Positions 1 through 8,379 of a stretch of DNA of 64,000 nt are shown in pieces; the first letter of the stretch is position 1, and each line of letters starts with the position of its first letter. The DNA is taken from the NCBI GenBank assembly GCA_963530295.1, contig CAUSCF010000006.1, forward strand, positions 1 through 64,000, given 5' to 3'. Made by a program: the position numbers and the translations under genes. The DNA comes from JABCPE02 sp963530295. Lineage in GTDB: Bacteria; Bacteroidota; Bacteroidia; Flavobacteriales; Weeksellaceae. The notes beneath the pieces are model-generated. The model saw only the letters and a program-made list of their open reading frames with translations, did no database searches and was not told where the DNA came from.

Positions 1-735
1 TAGTTCCAATAGCAATGTTATTTACCCCTGTTGTATTAGCAAAAAGGGCTGTAGACCCTAGAGCGACATTATCTCTACCAGTAGTATTGGTTCTAAGTGC
101 ATTTGTACCTAAACCAATGTTATTCGCACCTATAGTATTATTGAATAAGGCACCAGCACCTACAGCAACATTGTCCAATCCTGTAGTATTATTAAATAAA
201 GCACTAGCTCCCATAGCAATGTTATTATTTCCTGTGGTATTGGATCTTAAGGCATTTGTACCAAATCCAAAGTTGCTAGCCCCAGTTGTATTTGATAAGA
301 GTGCACTATTTCCTAAAGCAATATTGTCATTTCCTGTGGTACTATTTCTAAGGGCATCATTCCCCATAGCAATATTATTATTTCCTGTAGTATTTCCTCT
401 AAGAGCACTATTTCCTATTGCTATACCAGGTCCTCCTTCCATAAGAGCATTAGATCCAATGGCAATTCTGTTGCTACTAGTTTGATTACCATTTCTTAGA
501 GCATTAGCTCCGATAGCAATATTGTCTGCTCCTACTTTATTAGCATAAAGAGCATAACTACCAAAACCTATATTTCTTTCACCAGAGGTGTTAGAATATA
601 AAGAACTATTTCCTAATGCCAAGTTTAGACTTCCACCTTCATTAGAATATAGAGAATTTCCTCCTATAGCAACATTATCAACACCAGTAGTCACAGAGAA
701 CATAGATCTTCTACCAATGGCGATGTTGCTTCCAG
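1..735. repeat. 51-bp tandem repeat array coding for 17-aa head repeats
   Basis: The motif CCtGTnGTA recurs at 27, 78, 129, 180, 231, 282, 333 and 384 (period exactly 51), and a second in-register block starts at 531, 582, 633 and 684. The units between 435 and 530 are degenerate, and the register slips by 6 bases there. Units have diverged at the nucleotide level but keep the coded pattern NTTGxxNIAIG. The array lies inside the adhesin-like gene and continues past the left edge. It is coding sequence, not CRISPR. Confidence 0.85.
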
Positions 736-1171
736 CGCCACCATCAGTACCATTACCACCTTTCCCTGCATCTTGTGTAATGTGGTTGTTATTACCCACT
801 AATCTAAGGTCTTGTTCTTGTGGAGCACCTTCAGCTATTTTTACCCACTTGCTGTCGGTAGTACTATAGTAATAGAAACCTTTAGATGTGACATTAGAAG
901 TAACAGCATTTGTAGTTCCTGAGATGTTATCTACATATACTAAAGTAGATTCTTTCAAATTAGCAGTAGCAATGCTTTTTAGTCTGTCTCTACTTACTCT
1001 TGGAATCAAAACCCCTTCGTTTGTAGTTGCAGTTGTTGCTGCATTTGCTGCGCTGGGTCTTATATCTAGAGTAGCCTCTGGGTTACTCGTGTTTACCCCC
1101 ACTTTTCCTGCTTGGGCAAAAGCTAAACTTGTAGTAGCTAAAAGCCCCAAAAAAATAATGTGTTTTTTCAT
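1..1171 (-). CDS. Secreted repeat adhesin-like protein (trimeric-autotransporter head type), 3' end outside window
   Basis: The minus-strand frame stays open for 390 codons from ATG 1171 to the window edge, so the C-terminus is missing. It starts with a signal peptide (MKKHIIFLGLLATTSLAFAQ). Residues 21-45 contain KVGVNTSNPEATLDI, a segment common at the N-terminus of flavobacterial tail-fibre or adhesin-like proteins. From about residue 145 the protein is a tandem array of 17-residue units of the form NIAIGxxALxxNTTGxx. This resembles the left-handed beta-roll head repeats of YadA-type trimeric autotransporters, but the unit is longer than the usual 14-15 residues. Expected to be secreted or surface exposed. 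No anchor or sorting domain is visible because of the truncation, so the secretion route is unknown. The reading and signal peptide are clear; the adhesin role is inferred from the repeat type. Confidence 0.75.
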   Translation of the reverse strand, partial: MKKHIIFLGLLATTSLAFAQAGKVGVNTSNPEATLDIRPSAANAATTATTNEGVLIPRVSRDRLKSIATANLKESTLVYVDNISGTTNAVTSNVTSKGFYYYSTTDSKWVKIAEGAPQEQDLRLVGNNNHITQDAGKGGNGTDGGAGSNIAIGRRSMFSVTTGVDNVAIGGNSLYSNEGGSLNLALGNSSLYSNTSGERNIGFGSYALYANKVGADNIAIGANALRNGNQTSSNRIAIGSNALMEGGPGIAIGNSALRGNTTGNNNIAMGNDALRNSTTGNDNIALGNSALLSNTTGASNFGFGTNALRSNTTGNNNIAMGASALFNNTTGLDNVAVGAGALFNNTIGANNIGLGTNALRTNTTGRDNVALGSTALFANTTGVNNIAIGT

Positions 1172-1234
1172 ATCATAACATATTAAAGTTAAAAAACTAA
1201 TTATAAAGTATTGTTAAATAGATACAATATTTTG

Positions 1235-1242
1235 CAAAAATA
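1235..1242 (-). promoter_or_regulatory. Candidate -7 box for the adhesin-like gene
   Basis: On the minus strand this reads TATTTTTG, matching the Bacteroidota -7 consensus TAnnTTTG, 63 bases upstream of the start codon. No TTG is seen at the expected -33 spacing, so support is moderate. Confidence 0.4.
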
Positions 1243-1273
1243 TATAATTTTTTTGAATATTTAAAATAATTTT

Positions 1274-1642
1274 TTATGGAAGAGAGTTTTTTTCCTCACA
1301 CAGCTTTAGAAATAGGCTTTCTATTTCGGCCATATTTTTTGGTAATTTTGCTGAGCGGTAGAATATCATATTTAGAGAATTTTCTCCAAAAGTCTTTATG
1401 AATAAAGGTTTGTTCAGGCGGTAAGTTTCTCGCAGAAGGCGTTTCACTCTATTTCTGTCCACTGCTTTTTTGAAAAACTTTTTAGAAACAGAAACACCAA
1501 CTTTTTGAATTGACAAATCTTCCTTTTGTAAGGAGATGATAGCCAGTTCTTTATACGAGAACCATTTTCCCTGCTCAAAGAGTAAGGAAATATCGGTCTT
1601 GTTTTTTAGTTTCTCTTCTTTTGGAAATCCGTTAGGCTTCAT
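1274..1642 (-). CDS. rnpA: Ribonuclease P protein component
   Basis: 122 residues, the normal length for RnpA, the basic protein that with the catalytic RNA removes 5' leaders from precursor tRNAs. The signature RNR motif is at residues 63-65 in KKAVDRNRVKRLLRE, and GVSVSKKFFKKA precedes it, as in the family. The start ATG at 1642 overlaps the 3' end of tcdA by 11 bases, so the two are probably translationally coupled at the end of the long ileS-to-rnpA run. It is not next to rpmH or dnaA as in many other phyla. No hairpin terminator is obvious after the stop. Confidence 0.95.
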   Translation of the reverse strand: MKPNGFPKEEKLKNKTDISLLFEQGKWFSYKELAIISLQKEDLSIQKVGVSVSKKFFKKAVDRNRVKRLLRETYRLNKPLFIKTFGENSLNMIFYRSAKLPKNMAEIESLFLKLCEEKNSLP

Positions 1643-2369
1643 TTTGTTCTTTTTTTAGAAGAAATCTGATAACTTCGGCAGCGGCATACAGCCCGAAAAT
1701 AGCGGGCATATAGCTGATAGTGCCGTAGAATGACTTTTTATAATTGCTGCCATCGGTCATTTTTAGGCTGTTTTCATCTTGAATTTCGGTGGAAAATACG
1801 CAGCGAAATCCTTTATGTATTTGTTCTTTTTTGAGTTTTTTTCTGATTTGTTTCGCCAAAAAACAGTTGTTGGTTTTGCTGATATCCCTTACCATTACCT
1901 TGCTTGGATCGGTTTTTCCGCCTGCGCCCATTGCACTTACCAGCTTGATTTTCTTTCTTTTACAAGTGATGATAAGAGCCAGTTTAGGGCTGAGGCTGTC
2001 GATGCAATCAAGAACATAGTCAAATTTTTCCTGCGTCAAAATCTCCTCCATTCGCTCTGGTTCTAGAAACTCATTGATTTTCTTTAAGTTAATTTCAGGA
2101 TTGATATCTAAAATTCTTTCGGCAACGACATCGGTTTTATTTTTGCCAATGGTAGAGTTTAGAGCGGGTAACTGCCTGTTAATGTTGGTTATATCCACAG
2201 TATCCCCATCTACAATGGTTAAATTCCCGATTCCAGAGCGCACCAGAAATTCTGCTGCGAAAGACCCTACGCCGCCGAGTCCAACTATCAGAATATTAGC
2301 GTTTTGCAGTCTTTCTATTCCTTCTTCTTTTACCAAAAGTTCGGTTCGCTGTAACCACTCACTCTGCAT
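1632..2369 (-). CDS. tcdA: tRNA threonylcarbamoyladenosine dehydratase (ThiF/E1-like)
   Basis: 245 residues, a ThiF/MoeB/E1 superfamily protein of the TcdA (CsdL/YgdL) type, which uses ATP to cyclise the t6A modification at tRNA position 37 to ct6A. Visible features: nucleotide-binding GLGGVGS at residues 30-36, acidic VDGDTVD from 53, and the conserved NINRQLPAL segment (Arg65) that contacts ATP phosphates in this superfamily. DCIDS near 140 is also typical. There is no rhodanese or ubiquitin-like partner nearby, which favours TcdA over ThiF or MoeB. It lies 28 bases after the SanA-like gene and overlaps rnpA by 11 bases. Confidence 0.88.
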   Translation of the reverse strand: MQSEWLQRTELLVKEEGIERLQNANILIVGLGGVGSFAAEFLVRSGIGNLTIVDGDTVDITNINRQLPALNSTIGKNKTDVVAERILDINPEINLKKINEFLEPERMEEILTQEKFDYVLDCIDSLSPKLALIITCKRKKIKLVSAMGAGGKTDPSKVMVRDISKTNNCFLAKQIRKKLKKEQIHKGFRCVFSTEIQDENSLKMTDGSNYKKSFYGTISYMPAIFGLYAAAEVIRFLLKKEQNEA

Positions 2370-2397
2370 AAATCAATTTTATTTCTTAATCAAATTT

Positions 2398-3039
2398 TTA
2401 CTTTATTTCTATTTTTTCTCCACCAAATTTTGGTTCTTTTCCAATGAAAAAATCCACGAAAACTTTGGTTCTGGCAAGATATTCTCTAATCTTGGTTTTG
2501 ATTCCAGCATATTTATTTACATCTTTTGCATTAAACCCAAAAGCCTGAATTCCAAATCTTTGAGCCAAATAAACTGCTCTTTCGTTGTGAAATTTTTGAG
2601 AAATAATGATGTAACTGTTTTGCCCAAAAATTTCTTTTGCCCTCACCACTGAATCCAAAGTCCTAAAACCAGCAAAATCCTCATAAATTTTATCCGCAGG
2701 AATGCCTCTGTTTATCAGTTCGTTTTTCATATCTTCGGGTTCGTTGTAGTCCTTTCGGCTGTTGTCTCCGCTTACGATGATGTATTCTATTTTCCCTGAT
2801 TTGTAGAGTTTTTCTGTGGCGTCTATTCTGTAATAAAAATAGTAATTTTTATACCCGCTTGGCAGGGTTTTAGATGTTCCCAGCAACACGCCTACTTTTT
2901 GGTTGGGCAGTTTTTCAATGTCATCAGTTACAAAGTTTTGGGTTTTGCTTTCTATTTCAAAATTGCTCCAAAAACATACCAAAATTCCCAGCAACAAGCC
3001 TCCCAATACCCAAAGGACAATTTTCTTAAATAATTTCAT
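2398..3039 (-). CDS. SanA/YdcF-family (DUF218) membrane-anchored protein
   Basis: 213 residues: one N-terminal membrane helix (about 6-24) followed by a DUF218 domain on the outside. Family marks visible are GVLLGTSKT (about 50), YIIVSGDN (about 85), DYNEPEDMK, and IIISQKFHNERAVYLAQRFG. SanA, ElyC and YdcF proteins affect envelope integrity and vancomycin sensitivity in enterobacteria; their chemistry is unresolved. A paralogue in the same window (24738-25349, plus) aligns along its whole length. It sits between lspA (20-base gap) and tcdA (28-base gap), so it is co-transcribed with envelope and RNA genes. The function beyond the envelope link is unknown. Confidence 0.85.
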   Translation of the reverse strand: MKLFKKIVLWVLGGLLLGILVCFWSNFEIESKTQNFVTDDIEKLPNQKVGVLLGTSKTLPSGYKNYYFYYRIDATEKLYKSGKIEYIIVSGDNSRKDYNEPEDMKNELINRGIPADKIYEDFAGFRTLDSVVRAKEIFGQNSYIIISQKFHNERAVYLAQRFGIQAFGFNAKDVNKYAGIKTKIREYLARTKVFVDFFIGKEPKFGGEKIEIK

Positions 3040-3059
3040 TAATATTTTAAATTTAAATA

Positions 3060-3692
3060 TTAAAACTCTCCATTAGGAAAGGCTTTTTTTCTGAAAATGA
3101 ACAAAAGCACACCTCCGACTGTAATCGCTGAGTCTGCAACATTAAATATATATCGGAAAAATTCCACATGCTGTCCTCCCACTAGAGGAACACCTTCTGG
3201 AACAGTGAAGCTAAACAGCGGAAAATGAAGCATATCCACCACACAACCTCTCATGAAGCCAGAATATCCTTCTCCAAATCCAGAAATGCCGTCATAACCT
3301 ATCCAGCTTCCAATATCTTCTATGAAAACACTTCCACTGTCAAAAATCATTCCGTAGAAAAGCCCGTCAATAAGGTTGCCTATCGCCCCAGCAAAAATAA
3401 AACTCATCGGGACAAGCAGATAGTTGCTCGAGCCTTCTTTTATCCATTTTTTGAAATAATATACCATTCCTAAAATCAATAAAATACGAAGTGAAATGAG
3501 CAGGTATTTTCCGAAAATTCCACCAAACTGCATCCCATACGCCATTCCTGGGTTTTCTACGAAAGTAAGCCGAAACCAATCCAGCCCGAAAACAGGAATG
3601 CTTTCACCTAAATGAAAATGAGTTTTGATGTAAAATTTGGATAACTGATCTATGAGCAGCACCAGCGCTGTGATGAATATAATTTTTTTCAT
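3060..3692 (-). CDS. lspA: Lipoprotein signal peptidase (signal peptidase II)
   Basis: 210 residues, longer than the roughly 165 of Proteobacteria because of an insertion near residues 110-150, a common Bacteroidota feature. LspA is an inner membrane aspartic protease that cuts prolipoproteins before the lipidated cysteine. The two catalytic aspartates are recognisable: Asp153 in VVDMLHFP and Asp187 in FNVADSAI. DQLSK at 15-19 and FVENPGMAYG at 44-53 are conserved family segments. Four membrane helices are visible. The order ileS - dksA-like - lspA fits other Bacteroidota, and here a lipoprotein gene is inserted just upstream. Confidence 0.96.
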   Translation of the reverse strand: MKKIIFITALVLLIDQLSKFYIKTHFHLGESIPVFGLDWFRLTFVENPGMAYGMQFGGIFGKYLLISLRILLILGMVYYFKKWIKEGSSNYLLVPMSFIFAGAIGNLIDGLFYGMIFDSGSVFIEDIGSWIGYDGISGFGEGYSGFMRGCVVDMLHFPLFSFTVPEGVPLVGGQHVEFFRYIFNVADSAITVGGVLLFIFRKKAFPNGEF

Positions 3693-3746
3693 AAAACTAA
3701 ATGTTTTGTACCATTTTAAAATTGTAAAATCATGTTTGATTAGTTT

Positions 3747-4373
3747 TTATGGTGAATATGTTTTTAAAAGGCGTTCAACGGCTGTCTGCTTAAAATCTTT
3801 AAAACTTGTAAGAACATTATTGTCTATTAAATAAAGTGTAGAACTTACACGAGGGGAATACTCTTCGTGTCCATCGGGGTATTCATTAACTCTATGGTAA
3901 TAATATTGAGAAAAAATCATAGTTTTTTCTCCTATATTCCACAGGTAGGCAGAATATCCTGTTACCCTTCCTTCATCATTTTTTGAGGGGGTAGGCAATA
4001 ATGTTTTTGGAGTGTTGTATTGTTTTTTTAAATAGCTAAACAATTTATTACCAATCTCTTCTTCCTCTATTTTAATTATAATCCCTGATGTCTTTTGTTC
4101 GGAAGCATTATTGAACAATATTTTTACTTTAGATGAAACAACCTTTTCTTCTTTATTAGTGTTTTGAAACCCAATATCTCCAAAGCTAAAATGTGTCATT
4201 TCTTCGGTGAAAGCACATGGTAATGTCGTGGCTATATCTTCATCTTCCATTTCAAATTTTACACCTTTGAAAATTTCTTTATAACTTGAAGAAAAATCTA
4301 CTTTTTCAAGGTCAATTTTTTTTGTGCAAGACAAAAATAAAAGACTCATAAATGTAATGACAATTGTTCTCAT
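3747..4373 (-). CDS. Hypothetical lipoprotein
   Basis: 208 residues with a clear lipoprotein signal: MRTIVITFMSLLFLSC, lipid-acceptor Cys16. The mature part is acidic and mixed alpha/beta, with no motif I recognise. It contains a KKQYNTPKTLLPTPS segment and a Tyr-rich stretch (SQYYYHRVNEYPDG). It lies in the same direction between the TraR/DksA-like gene (59-base gap, holding a 16-bp palindrome) and lspA (54-base gap), interrupting an otherwise conserved gene order. This suggests a lineage-specific insertion. The membrane face and function are unknown. Confidence 0.75.
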   Translation of the reverse strand: MRTIVITFMSLLFLSCTKKIDLEKVDFSSSYKEIFKGVKFEMEDEDIATTLPCAFTEEMTHFSFGDIGFQNTNKEEKVVSSKVKILFNNASEQKTSGIIIKIEEEEIGNKLFSYLKKQYNTPKTLLPTPSKNDEGRVTGYSAYLWNIGEKTMIFSQYYYHRVNEYPDGHEEYSPRVSSTLYLIDNNVLTSFKDFKQTAVERLLKTYSP

Positions 4374-4399
4374 TTTAGTTGGTTAAATTAAGTAAGAGA

Positions 4400-4415
4400 G
4401 CTAAGATATCTTAGC
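4400..4415. promoter_or_regulatory. 16-bp perfect palindrome between two minus-strand genes
   Basis: GCTAAGATATCTTAGC is a perfect palindrome 17 bases after the stop of the TraR/DksA-like gene and 26 bases before the lipoprotein start. There is no following U-run on the minus strand, so it is not a classical terminator. It could be an operator, a processing hairpin or a weak attenuator. Only the palindrome itself is certain. Confidence 0.4.
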
Positions 4416-4432
4416 CCTTATATGTGTGATAT

Positions 4433-4810
4433 TTACCGCTGCATGTTTTTCGCTTCTATGCTCAGTGTGGCGTGTGGAACGGCTTTCAGTCGCTCTTTGT
4501 CTATCAGTTTCCCTGTTACACGGCAGATTCCATAAGTTTTGTTTTCTATACGGATAAGTGCGTGTTTCAGGTCGCGGATGAATTTTTCCTGTCTACCTGC
4601 CAGTATCGCATTTTGTTCTTTGCTGAGCGTTTCTGCTCCTTCTTCAAAGGCTTTGAATGTAGGTGAAGTATCATCTGTTCCGTTATTTTGGTCATTGATG
4701 AAACTTTCTCTTAACAGGGCTAAATCTTTCTCTGCCTTCTCTATTTTCTGCTGGATTATAGCCTTAAACTCCTGCAAATCAGCATCGCTGTACCTTGTTC
4801 TTTCTTCCAT
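4433..4810 (-). CDS. TraR/DksA-family protein with degenerate zinc finger
   Basis: 125 residues. DksA-type proteins bind the RNA polymerase secondary channel and modulate promoter output with ppGpp. The N-terminal helices (about 8-90) form the predicted coiled coil, and the C-terminus has the family pattern TYGICRVTGKLIDKERLKAVPHAT. A canonical DksA has four zinc cysteines; only one (Cys96) is present here. The fold is therefore probably held without zinc, as in some Bacteroidota homologues. It lies directly after ileS (38-base gap). The family is clear from the C-terminal motif; effects on RNA polymerase are inferred. Confidence 0.85.
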   Translation of the reverse strand: MEERTRYSDADLQEFKAIIQQKIEKAEKDLALLRESFINDQNNGTDDTSPTFKAFEEGAETLSKEQNAILAGRQEKFIRDLKHALIRIENKTYGICRVTGKLIDKERLKAVPHATLSIEAKNMQR

Positions 4811-4848
4811 TTTGTTATCAATTAGTCGTTTTTAGTTGTGTTAAATTT

Positions 4849-7800
4849 TTATACTCTGTTTATATTTATTTTGAAATATACATCGTTGATTTCTATTTCA
4901 TCAGCTGGAGAAAGTGAATCTACAAACTCTATTTTATTTGCTAATACTTCAGTAGAAATGTAAGAATTATTAGCATCGATTTCTAACCTAAACGGATTAT
5001 TCTCCTCTAATTGTATAGAAATTCTATCCATCAGGTCAAAATCTTTATCTTTTCTAAGATTTTGGACACGGTTCACGAATTCTCTTGCCACGCCTTCTGC
5101 TCTGAGTTCATCAGTTACAGTAAGGTCTAATGCCACAGTTATTCTGCCCTCGCTGGTTACTGTCCATCCTGGGATATCTTTGGTTAAGATTTCCACATCA
5201 TCGATGGTGATTTCATGTCCTGTGATGCTCATTTTTCCTTCTTTTTCAAGGGTTGCTATCTGCTCAGAGCTCATTGCAGAAATTTCAGCTCCCACAGCTT
5301 TCATGTCTTTGCCCAGTTTAGCTCCTAAAACCTTAAAGTTAGGTTTGATTTGTTTAACAATCAGTGTAGAAGCCTCTTCAGCATTGATGAGCTGTAGTTC
5401 TTTCACATTTACTTCTTGTTTGATTAAATCTGCTACGGCTAAAATCTGGCTTTCAGTTTTCTTATCCAAAACAGGAATCATCACTTTTTGCAGTGGCTGG
5501 CGAACCTTGATATTTTCTTTCTTTCTTAATGAAAATACCATCGAAGTGATAGATTGCGCTAGATGAGTTTTTTCCACTAGGTCTGCGTCTATTCGGCTTT
5601 CGTCTGCCACTGGGAAGTCTGACAAATGCACGCTTTCGGCTTTGTCTTTTCCTGTCACGGCATTTAGGTCCTGATACAGTCTGTCCATGAAGAACGGTGC
5701 TATCGGTGCAGAAAGTTTTGCTACGGTATCCAAACAAGTGTAAAGTGTCTGATAAGCAGAGATTTTGTCCTCCGTGTAGTCACCTTTCCAGAAACGGCGG
5801 CGGCAGAGTCTCACATACCAGTTAGACAAGTTATCATTCACGAAAGTATTGATGGCTCTTGCCACTTTCGTAGGTTCATAGTCTTCGTAGAAAGCTTTTA
5901 CTTCCTTGATTAAGATATTTAATTCAGACAAAATCCATCGGTCAATCTCTGGTTTGTTCTGTACTTCTGCTTCTTCGTATTTAAAGCCGTCTACATTGGC
6001 ATAAAGCGCGAAGAAAGAGTAAGTGTTATAAAGCGTTCCGAAGAATTTTCTACGAACTTCATCGATTCCTTCAATGTCAAATTTCAGGTTTTCCCACGGA
6101 TTGGCATTAGAAATCATGTACCAGCGTGTAGCATCTGGACCATATTTCGCCAAAGTCTCGAATGGGTCTACGGCATTGCCCAGTCTTTTAGACATTTTTT
6201 GTCCGTTTTTATCTAAAACTAATCCATTGGAAACCACATTCTTATAAGCCACAGAGTCAAAAACTGCTGTTGCAATCGCATGAAGCGTGTAGAACCAGCC
6301 ACGCGTTTGGTCTACTCCCTCTGCTATGAAATCCGCAGGGTAAGCCTTGTTTTGGTCGATAAGTTCTTTATTTTCAAAAGGATAGTGCAGCTGAGCGTAA
6401 GGCATCGCACCAGAGTCAAACCAAACATCTATCAGATCGCTTTCTCTCTTCATCGGTTTTCCACTGTCAGAAACTAAAATAATCTCATCCACGATGTTCT
6501 TGTGAAGGTCTATTTTAGCGTAGTTTTCATTAGACATATTACCGATTTCAAAGCCTTTGAAAGGATTTTCGGACATTAGTCCAGCAGCTACGGATTTTTC
6601 TATTTCATTGATAAGTTCCTCTACAGAACCAATGATTTTTTCTTCTTTCAAATCCTCTGTTCTCCAGATAGGAAGCGGAATCCCCCAGTATCTAGAACGG
6701 GATAGATTCCAGTCGTTTACATTTTCCAGCCAGTTTGCAAAACGCCCTTCACCAGTAGCTTTCGGCTTCCAGTTGATACCTTTGTTTAGTTCTACCAAAC
6801 GATTTTTTACCTCGGTCATTTTCACAAACCAAGAATCTAGCGGGTAGTACAATACAGGCTTGTCTGTTCTCCAGCAATGAGGGTAGGAGTGGCTGTATTT
6901 TTCTACCTTAAAGGCTTTATTTTCAGTTTTTAAAAGGATGGCAAGTTCCACATCCCAAGATTTTTCAGGAGCGGTGCCGTTATCGTAGTATTCGTTTTTA
7001 ATGTATTTTCCTGCGAAAAGTTCAGGAACATTTTCTCCTTTGATGAATTTCCCTTGCAGATCTACTAATGGCACAAGGTTGTCATTTTCATCTTTCACTA
7101 GCATTGGCGGAACACCAGCTTCTTTTGCTACACGAGCATCATCCGCACCGAAAGTAGGCGCTGTATGCACGATTCCTGTTCCATCCTCGGTAGTTACGAA
7201 ATCTCCTGCGATTACACGGAATGCTTTTTCAGGGTTTTCTGCTGGAAGGAACCACGGAACGAGCTGTTCGTAGGTAGTTTCTACCATATCAGAACCTTTG
7301 AATTCGGCTAAGATTTCGTAAGGGATTTTCTTCTTGCTGTCGTTATTGTGATTATTTTGGAACGAAGAAAATTCGCCCTCGTCAGAAGTTTCAAAATATT
7401 TATTCCCAAATTGTTTATTTACCAATGCTTTAGCAAGGATAATATTGATAGGCTCAAAAGTGTATTGATTGAAAGTTTTAACCAAAACATAGTCAATATC
7501 CGCACCCACAGTCAGCGCCGTGTTAGAAGGCAATGTCCATGGCGTAGTCGTCCAAGCAAGGATGCTCAGATTTTCAGTATTTGAGATTTTAGACTGAAGC
7601 GCAGGGCTAAGATTTTTTACCTTAAACTGAGCCACGATCGTCGTATCGCTTACATCGCGGTAAGTCCCTGGCTGATTGAGCTCGTGCGAAGAAAGTCCCG
7701 TTCCTGCCTTTGGCGAATACGGCTGGATGGTGTAGCCTTTGTATAGTAAATTTTTATTGTAAAGTTGTTTCAGAAGCCACCAAACAGATTCCATATATTT

Positions 7801-8262
7801 TGGTTCGTAGGTGATGTATGGATTTTCCAAATCTACCCAGTAACCTATTTTTTTGGTAAGGTCATTCCAAATGTCTGTGTAGCGCATCACTGCATTACGG
7901 CAGGCCTGGTTGTATTCTTCTACAGAGATTTTTTTACCGATGTCTTCTTTGGTGATTCCAAGTTCTTTTTCCACACCCAGTTCCACAGGAAGACCATGCG
8001 TGTCCCAGCCCGCTTTACGGAAAACCTGCTTACCATTTTGAGTTTGAAAACGACAGAAAATGTCCTTGATAGTCCTTGCCATCACATGGTGAATACCAGG
8101 GAGACCATTAGCAGAAGGTGGCCCTTCGTAGAATACGAATTCTGGGTGTCCTTCGCGGATTTCTACCGACTTGTGGAAAGTATCATTATTATGCCAAAAT
8201 GCTGCTATGTTTTCGGCAACATTTATCAAATCAAGGTTCTTATATTCGCTGAATTTAGCCAT
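4849..8262 (-). CDS. ileS: Isoleucine--tRNA ligase, long type-2 form
   Basis: 1137 residues, class I synthetase charging tRNA-Ile. The HIGH-type motif is GIHH at residues 56-59 (in ANGLPGIHHV) and the KMSKS loop is KMSKR at 689-693. The editing (CP1) domain lies between, with TTPWTLPSN near 240. The length and a C-terminus without the CxxC zinc knuckles of ordinary bacterial IleRS1 indicate the eukaryote-like IleRS2 class, which is generally associated with mupirocin tolerance. The start ATG at 8262 follows an AT-rich stretch. It is the first gene of the minus-strand run that continues to rnpA. Confidence 0.97.
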   Translation of the reverse strand: MAKFSEYKNLDLINVAENIAAFWHNNDTFHKSVEIREGHPEFVFYEGPPSANGLPGIHHVMARTIKDIFCRFQTQNGKQVFRKAGWDTHGLPVELGVEKELGITKEDIGKKISVEEYNQACRNAVMRYTDIWNDLTKKIGYWVDLENPYITYEPKYMESVWWLLKQLYNKNLLYKGYTIQPYSPKAGTGLSSHELNQPGTYRDVSDTTIVAQFKVKNLSPALQSKISNTENLSILAWTTTPWTLPSNTALTVGADIDYVLVKTFNQYTFEPINIILAKALVNKQFGNKYFETSDEGEFSSFQNNHNNDSKKKIPYEILAEFKGSDMVETTYEQLVPWFLPAENPEKAFRVIAGDFVTTEDGTGIVHTAPTFGADDARVAKEAGVPPMLVKDENDNLVPLVDLQGKFIKGENVPELFAGKYIKNEYYDNGTAPEKSWDVELAILLKTENKAFKVEKYSHSYPHCWRTDKPVLYYPLDSWFVKMTEVKNRLVELNKGINWKPKATGEGRFANWLENVNDWNLSRSRYWGIPLPIWRTEDLKEEKIIGSVEELINEIEKSVAAGLMSENPFKGFEIGNMSNENYAKIDLHKNIVDEIILVSDSGKPMKRESDLIDVWFDSGAMPYAQLHYPFENKELIDQNKAYPADFIAEGVDQTRGWFYTLHAIATAVFDSVAYKNVVSNGLVLDKNGQKMSKRLGNAVDPFETLAKYGPDATRWYMISNANPWENLKFDIEGIDEVRRKFFGTLYNTYSFFALYANVDGFKYEEAEVQNKPEIDRWILSELNILIKEVKAFYEDYEPTKVARAINTFVNDNLSNWYVRLCRRRFWKGDYTEDKISAYQTLYTCLDTVAKLSAPIAPFFMDRLYQDLNAVTGKDKAESVHLSDFPVADESRIDADLVEKTHLAQSITSMVFSLRKKENIKVRQPLQKVMIPVLDKKTESQILAVADLIKQEVNVKELQLINAEEASTLIVKQIKPNFKVLGAKLGKDMKAVGAEISAMSSEQIATLEKEGKMSITGHEITIDDVEILTKDIPGWTVTSEGRITVALDLTVTDELRAEGVAREFVNRVQNLRKDKDFDLMDRISIQLEENNPFRLEIDANNSYISTEVLANKIEFVDSLSPADEIEINDVYFKININRV

Positions 8263-8344
8263 TTTCTTATCGTTTTTGTAAAAAATTTAGTTGCGAATAT
8301 AATATTTTTTTGGAGAAAAAAGATATAATTTTGTAATAATTTTT

Positions 8345-8374
8345 TTGTCTTACCATAAAAAACTTATACTTTTG
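8345..8374 (+). promoter_or_regulatory. Canonical Bacteroidota promoter, leaderless position
   Basis: TTG at 8345-8347 and TACTTTTG at 8367-8374 are separated by 19 bases, matching the -33 TTG / -7 TAnnTTTG consensus. The -7 box ends 5 bases before the ATG at 8380, so transcription should begin at or within a base or two of the start codon. The mRNA for the DUF3078-mutL operon would then have essentially no leader. Confidence 0.7.
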
Positions 8375-8379
8375 CAACT

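Noticed and set aside
1..735. CRISPR array
   Set aside because: The 51-bp repeats are contiguous, diverged and coding; there are no unique spacers.
15..1178. Three plus-strand open frames (156, 93 and 96 codons) rich in Val, Pro and Leu
   Set aside because: They are antisense shadows of the 51-bp repeats; the minus frame has a signal peptide, a repeat consensus and no stop over 390 codons.
2074..2652. 192-codon plus-strand frame across the tcdA / SanA-like junction
   Set aside because: Runs antisense through two well supported genes and their gap.
3039..3063. AT-only inverted repeat (TTAATATTT / AAATATTAA) between the SanA-like gene and lspA
   Set aside because: Composed only of A and T and overlapping a stop codon; such symmetry is expected by chance in AT-rich spacers.
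7765..8328. 187-codon plus-strand frame opposite the start of ileS
   Set aside because: It is antisense to the HIGH-motif region of ileS and has no recognisable domain or promoter.
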